This document shows positions 25,001 through 37,289 of a DNA stretch of 64,000 nt, piece after piece. This stretch comes from Epiperipatus broadwayi (Eukaryota; Onychophora; Udeonychophora; Euonychophora; Peripatidae), in assembly GCA_028023455.1 (NCBI GenBank), contig JAQFVV010006238.1, forward strand, positions 1,617,478 to 1,681,477. Direction: 5' to 3'. The notes beneath the pieces were generated by a model. The model was not told the DNA's origin. It did no database searches and saw only the letters and a program-made list of their open reading frames with translations. Each line of letters opens with the position of its first letter. The first letter of the stretch is position 1. The translations under genes and the position numbers were made by a program.

Positions 25001-27947
25001 ATTATTTATTATTTAAGAGAAATCTACAAAAGTTCTTTATATATATTAGACTAACAATGTATGCATCAATTTATATATCAATTATGATTGTTAGTTATCG
25101 ATAAATATTATTGGACTGCTATAAAAAAGGACACTAACATTACAACAATACATAATTGTATCACATCAAATTGTTTTCTGAATCTGGTTATGTGTCTTAT
25201 ATTATTCAAAAAGGGAATAAAGATATTAGACTCATATTTTACTCAAAATGTTTCCGTGAACTAATTTAAAGGTTTAAAGATAATTAATAAACTATTCTTG
25301 TCATTTCTTTTAAGGATATTAAACTTTTTATTGTCATACTTGAGAGAACATCACATAAATCGCATGGTTCTAATACTTTGAATGATTACTATTGTTGTGA
25401 AGGTTGGAATTACCCAATATATTTTATTAGTTGTTGCTTCTAATTAATTATGCAACTGTGAAATACAGTGTTAATGAATCAAAATATGGGCATATTTGCA
25501 AAATATTTAGGAGCATTTATTGCATAAAATACATGTAGATGCAAAATTGAATTTAAGGTTATTAAGTTTTTTTTTGTTGTTGTTGGCACAGATCTTTGTA
25601 GTAAATTGTAAATAAATTTTAACCGTGTTTAGAGTTGACAAAGATTCTGAAATTTAATTAAAGTTCTGGTAGTGGATAAGTTTGTCTAATAATTATCTAG
25701 GTAGAAGTATTATATTCTTCAAGTCCTTGCATGAGAACTTAACCAGGGATTTTATGCTATACTGATCTAAAAAACTTGGCTTGCTCTAAGGCATGATCTA
25801 AAGAAGGATCTGTGAATAAGTATTGTTTTAATTATTGCCATGTAAAAATGTTGTATTCGTATTAATATAAACATTTTACTATGTATTTCAATGTATGCAA
25901 ATTATAGATAGTGATATTAATATTTATTTAAATTTTCAGTGAGGGAAATGGATTTGTAATTGAAGTCTGGATGAATCACAAAATGTCTTGGATCTAGGAA
26001 TTTCATATTATGATGCTCTGTCTATTATACCATGAAACAATTTGATTGGTTGAAACAGATTATAAGAATGTATGCAATTGAAATAGGTTTTGAAATATAA
26101 TAGAAAAAGTTGTAAAATGTTTTAATAAACTTAAAAATGACACAGCACTATATATTTTACAGAATCATAATTTATGTATTATATCACTATATTGCATACA
26201 AGATAATTAGATACAGTAAAAGATTTGTTTTCAAATATGGTATATATTCAATAAATCAACTTAATTGACCTAGAATAATTCTAGAAACATACTCTGATTG
26301 TATGTTATGATATATTGCATTTATCACGTTTAATAGTCACGTCTTTCTTATTATACACATAATCAAAATGAGAGAATATATCTTAACTACTATTTATTCA
26401 ATGCAGCTGCATCATCATTTGGGATTAACCACATCACTATTAACCATCTCTAGTTTTAAAATATTTTTAAAGAATGTAACTTTAACAGGAGCCAGTAATA
26501 TTATTTAAATTTTGTTAATATTAACTTCGTTATCATTATTAATTATTTGACCATGTGAATTCTTTTACCTATTTTCTATTTTTTCTTGGCTTTATTGCTT
26601 TCCTCACACAATTCTTACTGTCACTAAAGCTGGATAACATTTTTTGTTTAATTAATGAATGTTTCTGTAATTAAAAGAAACAATAAATAAATAAATTTAA
26701 AGAACTAATAAAATTCCTATTCAATAATCAACATACTTTAGGAAAAGATCTTTGAGAAAATTCATTGATGTTTATAACATAATCTATGCTAGAGACGAGT
26801 AATCAGTAAAAAAAAAATATGTTAACCATGTCACATGACTTCTCATATGCTTGCTTATACGCTACCATGAGCAGTTATTTTTTTATATTTTAGAGCCATT
26901 TATTGTAAGCTTGAGTAATTATGCACACCAAATGGCATAATGCTATAAAATGTCCATCCAGACCTACTGATTTCTAGCTTTTATTTTCATTAGTGAAGAC
27001 TGGGGTTCAAACTGAAACTAATGCACTTATGTATCTAGTAGATATTTTTTATTTTTTTATACTATAACTTGAAATTTAAAAGAAACCCTATGGCTTTAAA
27101 TCCAGTCAACTTTACTTGCACAATTATATAAAACTAACACTAGGTTGGTTAATATCATCCTAGTCAAGGAGTATTAGAAGCTTTCACATCTCAAAAATGT
27201 ATAGAAACTGACTTGGTGTCACATTTATATAGGTATAGTTTGAGTTCGAAAACTTCGGTTTTCTTTTTAATTTGGTATTATTATGTTGAAAAATATAAAA
27301 AAATAAAAGATAGTTTCTGGATGCATGAATGCATTACTTTCAGATTTGAATTCTAGTCTTTACTGACAAAACTAAAACCTGAAATTAGTCTGGACATGGA
27401 GGTTTTGTAGCACTTTATCATCTTTTCCTAGATTATTCAAGATTTCGGTAGATGACTATAGGCTAGTGAAAAATAACTACTTTTGGAAGTCCTTTTTTTT
27501 CCATTTTCTAATGTAACAAAATATGACCGATCAGATACAATTGAAATATTATTGAGTATCTTGTATAAATAGATTTTCATTGATTTAGATATTTTTTATA
27601 CTTGAAATTCAATTAACATTTAAAAAGTTAGAAAGACAAACAGTATAGCTTTCTTATTGATAACTATTATTAAAGAGAGAGAGTTTATTAGTTGTTTTAT
27701 TGATTTTGAAAATAGAAGTAAATTGAATGCTTTATTGAATATTTGATAAGGAAAATATATGTGACAGATATTTATTAAGACAAATCTACCACGTCATATG
27801 ACGTAATCTCAATAAGAGTACTATGACAAACTCTTTCTAGTATTAATGGTCAAATTATGATTTTATGCCAACAAAAGGGATTCTCTAGTGTTAGCTGTCC
27901 AACAACGTTGTTAAAATAATAATTGTCATCATTATTATTATTATTGT
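22031..27947. other. Long AT-rich region, no gene seen
   Basis: Almost 6 kb with no supported gene. A patch at 23720-24180 is less AT-biased and a purine-rich patch at 24510-24930 has broken frames rich in K/E/R, but neither gives recognisable motifs. Homopolymer runs and TTA/TAA-rich tracts are frequent. Confidence 0.45.
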
Positions 27948-28190
27948 CTAATTGAGATGTAAAATTGTATGGCCAATCAACATGTTCTTCACCTTTCTGG
28001 ATGTAATATTACAGAATCCACAATTGTAGAATCCTGTATTCATTGAATTGGATATGTGAAATGAATGAACAATGCAATACTGCCTGAAGAATGTTTTTGT
28101 GAAGTTGAACATTGTCCTTATAGGAAAGGTGGATCTCATTTGCATTATAAATATTATCACAATGGCATTCTTAACAGTGACTGCTTTCAT
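27948..28190 (-). CDS. Hypothetical frame with one C2H2 zinc-finger-like motif (doubtful)
   Basis: An 81-codon open frame. Near its C-terminus, residues 57-76 read CGFCNITSRKVKNMLIGHTI, followed by LH. This gives C-x2-C-x13-H-x3-H, one residue longer in the middle than the usual x12 C2H2 finger, with S-R-K where many fingers have similar basic residues. The N-terminal part has no cysteine pairs in register. The shifted frame of the same DNA contains CHCDNIY, which might mean a frameshifted remnant of a multi-finger exon. No splice sites or neighbouring exons could be supported. It could be a decayed exon, a pseudogene or chance. Confidence 0.25.
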   Translation of the reverse strand: MKAVTVKNAIVIIFIMQMRSTFPIRTMFNFTKTFFRQYCIVHSFHISNSMNTGFYNCGFCNITSRKVKNMLIGHTILHLN

Positions 28191-29115
28191 TAGGAAGATG
28201 TGACTGAAAATAGTCTACAGTGGAGAGTTATAATTAGAGATGTGTTGAAAATATTTCAGAAAGAAAATTGTTCTGCAGAAGTTATATATTATTACAAAAC
28301 TCTTGTCTAATGTATTATGATCACTATTATTGTTGTTATTACTTTGTCATTTTGTCCTAGAGTTGGAATGGCCACATTCAAGTGGTTGCTACTAATGCTG
28401 TTGAGAAGCTGATCCATTATACTGGGTAAACCTGTGTAAGTTATATTCTGTTGATCACTATGAGATAAGGTCTTCAACTGATGCAATTTAAGTGAATATA
28501 TGATGACATATGTTTTTAATGGCCTTCAAGATGATTGATGTAGCGACTAAATAATTTTGGTTTTATTATTTAGTTAAATTTAATTTGGATCTGTTGTAAG
28601 TTCATTAAAATCAAACAGCTCATACCATGAACATTTGCCTACATTTTCAAACTTTTTGATGTTTAGTTTAATAACTGTCTGTATTTTTGTTGCAGTTCAT
28701 AAGATTTTATTTGCATTTATCTTAATATATCAGTTTTATTTATTTGCATCCATATTATGCAAAACAATAATTAAATAACCAATTGCTGGGCCAAAGTACC
28801 AATGATTATTTTTTTATATTCTATTGTTTCTTTTTTAGTTACATTATAAACGTTAATGAAATCGTGATATTTATAGCTTCAGTATAAAATAGCCAAGTTT
28901 ACTGCTTTATTAACATATATATTATTACCATAAATATTTTTAAGCTATTTCAGATTTATCTTTATTTATCATTAGACTGTTAGTTCCCACTGATGAGTCT
29001 AGAACTGATCACACAAAAAACCCAATACTGTTCATTGCCAGAATCTTTAAAATTCATTCCATCCTTTATATAATCCACCAAAGTCAATCTCTATCCTAAT
29101 TTTTTTTATTATTAT
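28191..29115. other. AT-rich region, nothing recognised
   Basis: No coding motif or repeat boundary seen. Confidence 0.45.
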
Positions 29116-29358
29116 CATTCATCATTCCCTCCAAAATATCAATATCATGAAACAATTTTTTCTTATCAGTATATGTACAATCCAGTTTCTCTTTCTATGC
29201 CCAATCTTTCCAAGTAATCTCTCTTTACTCACTCAAAACTTCTCTTTCATCACTGTTCATTCAACGAATTGTCTCCATTCTTCTCCACTCTCACATCTCA
29301 AAAGTCTCCACTCTATTCTTAATTTTTTTGCTTAGTGTTCTCATATTTTGTAACCATA
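29116..29358 (-). pseudogene. LINE-2 C-terminal fragment, interrupted by RTE
   Basis: On the minus strand, out-of-frame pieces read KKIKNRVETFEM, EWRRMETIRWMN, HRKRNWIVHIL and DILEGMM. They match the LINE-2 fragment at 16.62-16.84 kb (RSQLKSLRWRRMEKISWMN, RKRNWIGHMLRR, VLEGMV). Nucleotide similarity runs up to 29358 (ATGGTTACAAAATATGAG versus ATGGTTGTGAAACATGAA), exactly where the RTE 3' end begins. The upstream LINE-2 sequence does not resume beyond the RTE 5' boundary near 31.04 kb. Confidence 0.65.
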
Positions 29359-29794
29359 CCATCATCATCAACCATTATCAGTCCACTGCAGGATGAAGAT
29401 CTCTCCAAGTTCAATCTATCTTCTCTGATCTTCAACTTCTCTTCTCCACATCACTCCTGTATATTTTCTTATTTCATCCATCCATCTCACATGTGGTTTC
29501 TTTCTGGGTCTTTTATAGTCTCTTGGAATCTAGTTTAAGATTTCAATTGTCCATCTATTATCATCTCTTTTGGCAATATGTCCAGCCCAACTCCACTTCA
29601 GTCTTTTAATTTATTCAGTGAGGTCAGTAACATCTGTTTGTTCTCTTACCCATATATTGGATTTTCTATCTTTTCTTGTTACTCCCAACATGCATCTCTT
29701 CATACTTCTTTGAGTGGTATGAAGTCTCTGTATTGTTCTTCTATTAAGTGTCTAAGTCTCAGATCCATAAGTAAGAACTGGTAAAACACATTTA

Positions 29795-29989
29795 TTAAAA
29801 AACTTTCCTTTTCAAACACATAGGCATATTTTCTTTTAGCATCAAGTTATTTCTACCAAAAGCACTCCAACTAAGTTTAATTCTATGATTAATTTCATTC
29901 ATTATGTTTCCATCTGTATTAATAATCTGAGCAAGGTATTTGTAGCTGTTAACTGCTTCTAACTCATCATAATCAATCTTTATTTTCAT
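29795..29989 (-). pseudogene. RTE post-RT segment
   Basis: A 64-codon open piece containing YDELEAVNSYKYLAQIINTD, then GNIMNEINHRIKLSWSAFGR and LKRKVF. It is the region just downstream of the RT palm in RTE-type LINEs (F.YLG..I..DG....EI..RI.L.WSAFG). It is separated from the RT core by a frame change near 29990-30031. Confidence 0.75.
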
Positions 29990-30030
29990 ATTTAGAGAAA
30001 ATGCATTATTTTTTCATTACTTTAGTCTTT

Positions 30031-30618
30031 TTAACATTTTATCTTTAGTCCTACTTTCCTACTTTTATCTGATAACTCCTGCAACATTTCCTGCAGGTTT
30101 AAAGCATCATCTGCAAAATCTAAATGATTTAAATAGTCTCCATTTACTTTCACTCCTTTAGCTTTCCATTTTAATCCACAAAATACTTCTTGTAGCATTG
30201 TTGTAAAAGGTTTTGGGGATATGGAATCACTCTGTCTTACATCCTTCTCAATATTGACTTTCCTAGTATCATTATGTAATCTAATGGTTGCTATTGCATT
30301 TTTATAAATATTCTTTAAAATATGACAATATCCTGGATCTATATTTTGATGATCCAATGCTATCACTGAAGAAATGTTTATAGAATCAAATCCCTTTTCA
30401 TAATCTATAAATCCAAAGCATAATGGCAACTCATATTCATTTGTCATTTCGATAACTTCTCTCAATACCTGGATATGATTTACTGTACTAAAACCACTTT
30501 TAAATCCATCTTGTTCTCTTGATTGGTGGAAATCCAATGTTCTCTGTAGACAAGTTGTAATTATCTTGGTAAAAATTTTGGATAAAAGGTCTATAATTTC
30601 TAATATCTTCTTCATCAC
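30031..30618 (-). pseudogene. RTE reverse transcriptase core, open 195-codon segment
   Basis: The longest recognisable coding segment in the window. It contains the fingers/palm of an RTE-type reverse transcriptase: KIITTCLQRTLDFHQSREQD, then GFKSGFSTVNHI, then motif A in FGFIDYEKGFDSINIS (catalytic D in FIDYEK), motif B in RQSDSISPK (usually RQGDSISPK) and the catalytic box in HLDFADDALNL, with both aspartates of FADD present. The frame is open across this block but is broken upstream (GKAPGNDG lies in another frame at about 30770) and downstream (DGNIMNEI lies in a separate frame from 29989). It is part of a dead element, although the catalytic residues survive. It keeps one unusual change, G to S in the RQGD motif. 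Confidence 0.85.
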
Positions 30619-31038
30619 GTTTTTAAAATATTATTATTAATACTGCATTCTTCCAATCATCTGGTTGGTACATCTTTATCATTTAGACATTTGGTATATA
30701 ATTTTGCTAAAAAAAATTCTATTTTTTCACCTGCTTCTTTTAATATATCAATTATCATTCCATCATTACCTGGAGCCTTTCCTTTCTTCATAAATTTAAT
30801 TGCATCTTTCACTTCTTCATTTAAAATTCTGGGCAATTGGGAAGATATAATAGATATAGGAGATACTTGTTCTTTATTACTATATAATTCTTAATAGAAG
30901 TCTTATACCCATTTCATGACGTCATCTCTCTTTTTAGTAATAATTCAATCTTTTTTCCTTATTGCAGATATAAATTTCCTACCAATACCAAAATGTTGTT
31001 TTACACTCTTGAGACTTATTCTCTTCTACAGCTTATAA

Positions 31039-32069
31039 CATATACTATTATATATATATAAAGGAATTCCCAAAAAACCTGTTGGCATAATAAAGCATGA
31101 GGTTATTATGATCATATGGCATTTATCATCATCAGTAGTAAATTGCTATAATTTGCTATCTTTTCAGCATATATGTGCTTGAGTGTATCAGTGATATTAG
31201 ATAGAGTGGAGAGTGATGGGTCATCTGAAAGTCTGTGCTCATATACCCTATATTACATATATAGACACAGGTATATAATAAGCCTGTGTTTCAGTTATTA
31301 CTTCATTTAATATAATTTATGTGAATCTTATCAGAGCTATTTAAAATAAAATAATGAAGCTGTTTACATTGTTAAAGCACACACATACACATATAATCCT
31401 ATCTAATATTAATAGCAGGAAGATTTAAAGAAGTGTTTAAATTCCTTTCAGCTGAAAACTACTTTTTGAAGATTATTTTTAGCTCAACTTGTCATTCTAA
31501 TTATTGTATTTACGTTTATATTTGCTTTTGCAGTACATCTTTTTGCGGTTGATACGACTTACTTAAGTTAAGAATTGGAAACCTTTTATTTTTATGTATA
31601 TATATTAATAGTGATGAATAAAATTAGATTTCTAATTTTTTAATTCCTTAGCTACATGTTTTCCTACCATATTGAATATTCTTGTTTATTTTCTTATAGT
31701 TTTGTTTGAGATTAGTTTGGTTTGTAAAAGGATTCTGAAAATACAGAACACATTTCCTTTTAAACAAATATTAACTTAATAATCATATCACATTTTTTTC
31801 TGAGATTTTTATTCCCCCACACAATGAAGAAAAGAAATATTAGACAATAAAAATGCTTTTACACAACTTAATCTTTAAATGGAAGCTGCAAATATGAGTT
31901 TCGTTCAATTTTGATTTATTCATTTGGTCTGATGGAGGAAAATATATATTTTCACTTTGATATATATGTATATATTAGAATGAATTTATTTTTATAGTAT
32001 TATATTATGTCATTAATTAATTTTATCCGTGTCCTCAAATTCATTGTAATTTTACAAGGATAACCCCGT
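31039..32069. other. AT-rich region, nothing recognised
   Basis: No gene. A small hairpin-like motif, ACACAGG...CCTGTGT, lies near 31266-31290. Confidence 0.45.
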
Positions 32070-32200
32070 ATTAGTGCAGCGAAACGTGATCATGCTGGAG
32101 CTTAAGGTCCCCAGACCATGGCCCCAATTCTGTCATTTCCTGTGCTTGAACTTTTTATGAATTCCAAAACAATAAACCTTTCGATTATTTTAATTTTAGG
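32070..32200 (+). repeat. SINE-like repeat S1, copy
   Basis: Contains GTGCTTGAACTTTTTATGAA followed by TTCCAAAACAATAAACCTTT, the tail signature of the S1 family, preceded by a less AT-rich head (GCTGGAGCTTAAGGTCCCCA). The pol III boxes are eroded. Assigned by similarity to the copies at 21.90, 32.96 and 49.88 kb. Confidence 0.45.
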
Positions 32201-32954
32201 GCAGCAAAATGTGATTTTTTTATATTTGAATTATCTGTCCCTATACTGATAACATTAAGTTTCATAAGAATATAGCGAAGGTTGAAAACATATTTCTGTG
32301 GATATTTATCTTTATTATATACTTTGAAGTGAACATCAATTTGTAGTAATTATGTGAATGATGTGTGTGTGTGTGTTTTTTTTTCCAGAAAAAAAAAATC
32401 ATTTATTTGATTGACATTCTTTTTAAATGGTAGATTTCATATTGATGAAGCAGACATCCATCTCATTACTGATCATTTTCGTCCTCTTTAATATCACACT
32501 TCTGAGTATTATAGAGTTTTATAAACAAACTATATTATAATGTCTTAAACTGAATGTAAACTATATTGTGATATATTCAAAACAAGATAATTTTAACTTG
32601 GTTATTTGCCCATGTGGGAACACTTTTAATTCACTTGAGTATCTGCTCCCTAATTTGTTTCATTGCCCGTGGTATTTTCAGTACTCCTTGATAATGACTA
32701 CAGTTTTAAAAAAACAGGGATTTTCTTATTCTTTTTTCTTTAATCTCTAACTTTCACATCCATAGAGAAGCCAAGAAACACCATGGAATGAAATTTACTC
32801 TTTTTTATATTTAAAATATCTATCTTCAGATCTTTTCAATCTTCTCTATGTAACATTATATCAGTGGTTGTTTGGATTGTTCTGAATACAAACTGAAGAT
32901 GATAATATGCAACTTTTTAACTTTCATAACTGATGAGAAATCATTTAGAACATG
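32201..32954. other. AT-rich region, nothing recognised
   Basis: Includes a GTGTGTGTGTG run at about 32365. No gene recognised. Confidence 0.45.
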
Positions 32955-33080
32955 CTGTGTGTTTCTTAGTGCATTGGTAGAGTGACAGTCTGTAGTTCTC
33001 AGTTCATGGATCATGGTTCACCTCTATCATTTCTGGCAATCATAATTTCTTTTGAATTTCTGAACAATAAATTATTTGAA
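32955..33080 (+). repeat. SINE-like repeat S1, copy
   Basis: The string TTAGTGCATTGGTAGAGTG resembles a tRNA-like A box. It is followed by a B-box-like GGTTCACCTCT about 45 bases on, and then TTTTGAATTTCTGAACAATAAA, the S1 tail. This is the best-preserved copy of the family in its pol III promoter-like head. Confidence 0.5.
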
Positions 33081-33089
33081 TATTTTCTC

Positions 33090-33200
33090 CTGCATTATTT
33101 AGTAAAATGTTAGACTCTAGAGTTCAAGGACCAAGTGGATCATGGATTTCCATCATCTACTTCTTATGAATTCTTGAAAATTAAAATTATTCAGTTTTAT
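33090..33200 (+). repeat. SINE-like repeat S1, adjacent copy
   Basis: Contains AAAATGTTAGACTCTAGAG, then CTACTTCTTATGAATTCTTG and an A/T-rich tail. It lies directly beside the 32955-33080 copy in the same orientation. Confidence 0.4.
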
Positions 33201-33566
33201 ATATATATATATTTTTTTGTAAAGATTTAATAGCTTGTTGATATTAAATTGTTATATTTTGATTTAGATGTGTCAAACTTTCTCCAACTATAACTTCGAC
33301 AAAATCCAGCCTAGAAAAATACAGTAATAATTATCACTAATTATTTATTAAACTAAAGATTATCTCTAGCCCAGATATAAACTTTAAACCTCAGTTAAAG
33401 ATTAATATATTTGATTTTTTAATTAAACATTCACACACATTGTAATAATTCACCTTCATTTATCTTTTCCATGTTTGATATCTTTTATAGATATACTAAA
33501 TATTGATATGTTAACAGTAAATACTATTATCAACATGAATGAAATTACAAGAAGAGGGACATGGAA

Positions 33567-33695
<129 letters not shown>

Positions 33696-35347
33696 TATTT
33701 TCAACAGCATTTGATGAATGATTTAGAAGATAATCTTGGAGTGTTGAAGGCATAGAATAATGGAATGAGTGATTTGATTAAACAATTTTTTTAATCTGAA
33801 ATATATGAGTTCAAATATCTTAAAGTTAAATATATCTTTTTTAAACCAGAAATTGAAAAATAACTTTGAAGAAAAAGAAAATATTATTTAACAATTTATG
33901 AATTTTAAGAATATTATAAGAGATCTCAAAATAAAATAGAATTTTGTATAAACTATTTAAAAAAGTAGTAAACCATTACTGGAATGGATGAGTTGAATAT
34001 GATCAAGAGCATATTTTTAATATTGAATTGATTTTTTTATTATTAAAAAACATTTCTATCAAACAATCTATCCTAATGAAAATCATGCATAATAACTAGT
34101 GAAGTGGGGGGAGGGGGAGGGGATCATCATGACATTTAATAGTTATTGAATACATTGTCATGGAAAGCCTAGCCATATTTAGAGAAATGAAATATAGATT
34201 TGCATAAATCATGGCTTATTCTTTTGACAGTTAATTTATGCCCAACATGAATGGCTAGATCATATCCACATATTGCCATGCCTGATTCAAACATATGAGT
34301 GGTCTTTGTAACATAAAGAATAGTCTGATGTCTCTGATAACTCTGAAACTGAAATCAAAACAAAATTAATTTTCCTTCCAAAGCATTAACACAAACAAAT
34401 TAGAGAACCACCAAATCTTAGACAATCAGACATAAAAAAATTTAAAGTGACTATATAAAAGAAATTAAAAAGACAACATCAAGCTGAAAGAAGAAAGAAA
34501 TGCACACCATTTGTCTCATTGAATAAATAACTGGTTTACTTTCCAAGCTATCTATGGTGTCATCATTGAATCAATATATTTATTATTTAGGGTCATATGT
34601 TAGCTATTTATCATAAAAATTTTAAGATACTAGTATGTCTGAACCACAAGATAGAACATGAAATGGACTCTGTTTTGTAATGTCATGGATCATTTTCAGT
34701 GCTCACTCTGCCATTATGAATTGTTGCAAACCACTTAAAAACATTTTTGCAATCATGATTTCACTGCCACATTCTGTTTGAATAATTTCAATAGTTTACT
34801 AACACCTTTGTCCAAGTTAAAACAAAATTTAATGTTAGCCACTTATTCCATTGTGGATTAAGGTATGAATCATATTGTCACATTTCATATCATAACTACT
34901 GGTCCAGACATGTTAGTGTCTAAAACTTTGCAGTGAATAGCTGAAGTAGGTGATAATTCAGAATTGGGACTGCAGGAAGACCAGTCATCTCATTACTGCA
35001 ATACACTGTGTAAATTATTGTCACATTAGAAATATTATGTAATATAATAAAAAAGGTTTGAAAATATAAATTAATAATAACTTTACATTATATTGTTCGA
35101 GATTTTAGTAATTATTAAAATTTTTAATATTTTTAAATACTTCCTTAATAATTTTTTTTCTTGAAATATTGTATTGTAAGAAACATGAAAGAATGACATG
35201 AAAATAAAGTGAATGAGTGTATTAAATAGCACAAATATTAATGTTGCTATCACAAATAATTATTTGGATGAGGCCAAGAGTAAAGAGAAAAGTAAAGAAA
35301 TGAAATCTGTCATTAAGATTTTAAAAAAGTAACTATAATATATTATA
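33696..35347. other. AT-rich region, nothing recognised
   Basis: No recognisable coding or repeat features, apart from a G-rich patch GTGGGGGGAGGGGGAGGGG near 34104-34122. Confidence 0.45.
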
Positions 35348-35402
35348 AACAGAGCAAAACTCTCTGTGCTAGTATAGGAAATGTGATCATGTGATGCTTA
35401 AT
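35348..35402 (+). mobile_element. FB-1 foldback element, end fragment (E)
   Basis: Reads GAGCAAAACTCTCTGTGCTA, then GGAAATGTGATCATGTGATG. It joins an FB-1 inner end to its outer end with the middle deleted. Compare the right-hand ends of copies B and D (GGTGATCATGTGATGTTTA). Confidence 0.6.
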
Positions 35403-35845
35403 GGTATAATATATTATATTTTTTTATAGTTTCATTTAAAATAATTATTAGGATGATTAATTCTGTGACAGTAAAAGAGAAGAAAAGAAAGAAGAATTAA
35501 ACCTTTTGCTTAACAGAGGAGGATGAGAAAATTAGATTTTATATATACACTCCAATTTTACTTTATTTATGATTTAAAAGAGTCCCCCAATTGAATTTGG
35601 CCATTCCATGAATTAATAGATTTTGATGTAGATATATTACAGTCAGATATTGACATTCACACAGTCTATAGATTATTTAATATAATATTTAGAAAAGTTA
35701 AGAGATATTATATGAGATGACCATAGATCAATTATAAAATCAATTCACTTGTATTTTAATATGGGTATGATGTGTACCCATTATTATGAAAAATCATGAA
35801 TACCTTTTGTTCATCTAAATATCCAAGATTTTCTTTACAACTTGC
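35403..35845. other. AT-rich region, nothing recognised
   Basis: No gene seen. Confidence 0.45.
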
Positions 35846-35954
35846 ACTGTTAGCCGAGAGGTATCGCAGCCGCCATGCAAGCAAATAGTTGGTTGCAGAC
35901 GGTTATGGGTTCGCGTCCCGGCCGATGCTATGACATATGGAAAAAAAAAAAAAA
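35846..35954 (+). repeat. tRNA-like SINE with A tail
   Basis: A strikingly GC-rich island in AT-rich surroundings. The pol III A box TAGCCGAGAGG lies at 35851-35861 and the B box GGTTCGCGTCC at 35908-35918. A 14-base A tail (35941-35954) follows. The sequence can be folded as a tRNA: an acceptor-like stem GCACTGT/CCGATGC pairs at 5 of 7 positions (one of them G-U). A T arm, ATGGG-TTCGCGT-CCCGG, pairs at 4 of 5. The position of the anticodon arm holds a longer hairpin (CCG..TGCAA/TTGCA..CGG). The D-arm text GCCGAGAGGT resembles class II (Leu/Ser) tRNAs. The extended arm and A tail favour a retroposed SINE over a functional tRNA gene. Confidence 0.7.
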
Positions 35955-37289
35955 CTAGAACCTTTTGCTTAATTGTATAAACTAATCTTCAGTATTGGCA
36001 TTTATTTTTTTAAGATAATATATTATTTGTTACTTTGAATATAAAGTTTTTTTATTCATCTTACATTCTGCTTTTCGAATCGTAACTGTGACCATTTGAG
36101 TAAACATGCAAATGTATGTTGATGGTAATATAATCAAAATAATAACTAAGGAAAGGTAATATTAAATCTTACAGTAATTAATAATAAGGCATTAATTCAA
36201 TAATAAGATTTTGATGTTGAAACTGATGTTGAATCTAGGTTATATAGAGTACCGCAAATGAGTATCAGCAAGATAAATAGGAGAAGAGTTTTAGGGACAC
36301 AAGTTTATTGAAGGTAATTAATAGTGGGCTTTCACAACCTAATTACGAATTAAATAAATTTTTTTTTTCATTCTTATCTGAATTTGGTACAATGTTTAAC
36401 ATATTTTTTATAATACTGTATAAATTTATTGTATTAATGAATGAGCTGGTCTCAGTGTAATATAGCATTTCAATGCATGGCATTAATGTCAGTTTTCTCA
36501 CTGCATTTAATAATGGCAAAAAAAAATCACTACAAAAGATACTAAAAATTGTTTTAATGGCATTAAAAAATTTCAAATTTTAGTTATAATTCTATCAATT
36601 AATGTCAATATCTAAAATTGAATGGTTTAAATGTCAAATAAAGTTAAAGATTGTTTGAAAGAGAGTGAAGTCACAACTACATGTAAACATTATTTACTTT
36701 GAACATACCATAAATTTATATATTGTTTTTATATTATTATTATTATTATCATCATCATTGTTATTATTGGAAAATTATTAGTTGATTTATAAGTATTTTG
36801 TGTTTGTATTAAAGTTTTATTTTATTATAATATTTTAGATAATCAGCTATAAATTTTACATGATGTCAAATTGAAATTACCTCTGCAAAAAACTTTTTTA
36901 TTGTTTTGATTATTTTTTGTAATTGGAATGTTTTTAATATTTTTGTTACTTGAATGCATGTTTCAAATAAATTTATAATAAAAATATAAATGAAATGGAT
37001 TTTTTTTTTCTCAAATAAAATTGGAAATCTCTCTTATTATCTATTTACTTTTTGCTTATTGCTCTTTTTCTTTTAATTGCAAAATTGATAGTTCAGATTT
37101 TTAATTAGTTTCTATTTTTGAATTGATGCTTCTAATAGGATTTTTTTTTTAAAAAATAGAGACATAATGAAAACTAATTTTAACTTTATTAAAAAATAAA
37201 CAGTACTAGTAAAAATAACACTCTAAAATAAGGAATATAAATATTGGCATAAAAATATTATTTACAATAGTTAAAACATTTATTTTATA
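35955..37289. other. AT-rich region, nothing recognised
   Basis: No gene. Short TTA-rich tracts occur around 36736-36770. Confidence 0.45.

Larger units (their letters stand above)
29359..31038 (-). mobile_element. RTE-type LINE, 5'-truncated copy
   Basis: Minus-strand RTE copy with its 3' terminus at 29359 (ATCATCATCAACCATTATCA on the plus strand) and its 5' truncation near 31035, inside the region just upstream of the RT domain. The order of conserved blocks matches the plus-strand copy at 17.65 kb: KSLKSVKQH region, GKAPGNDG at about 30770, the RT core (30031-30618), the DGNIMNEINHRIKLSWSAFG block (29795-29989), and the C-terminal region corresponding to RLQ...MKRCML. Frame changes separate the pieces. 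It abuts a LINE-2 fragment in the same orientation, so it probably landed in an older LINE. Confidence 0.85.

Noticed and set aside
35846-35930. Functional tRNA gene
   Set aside because: The anticodon arm is replaced by an extended hairpin, the acceptor stem is imperfect, and a poly-A tail follows. A SINE or retroposed copy fits better.
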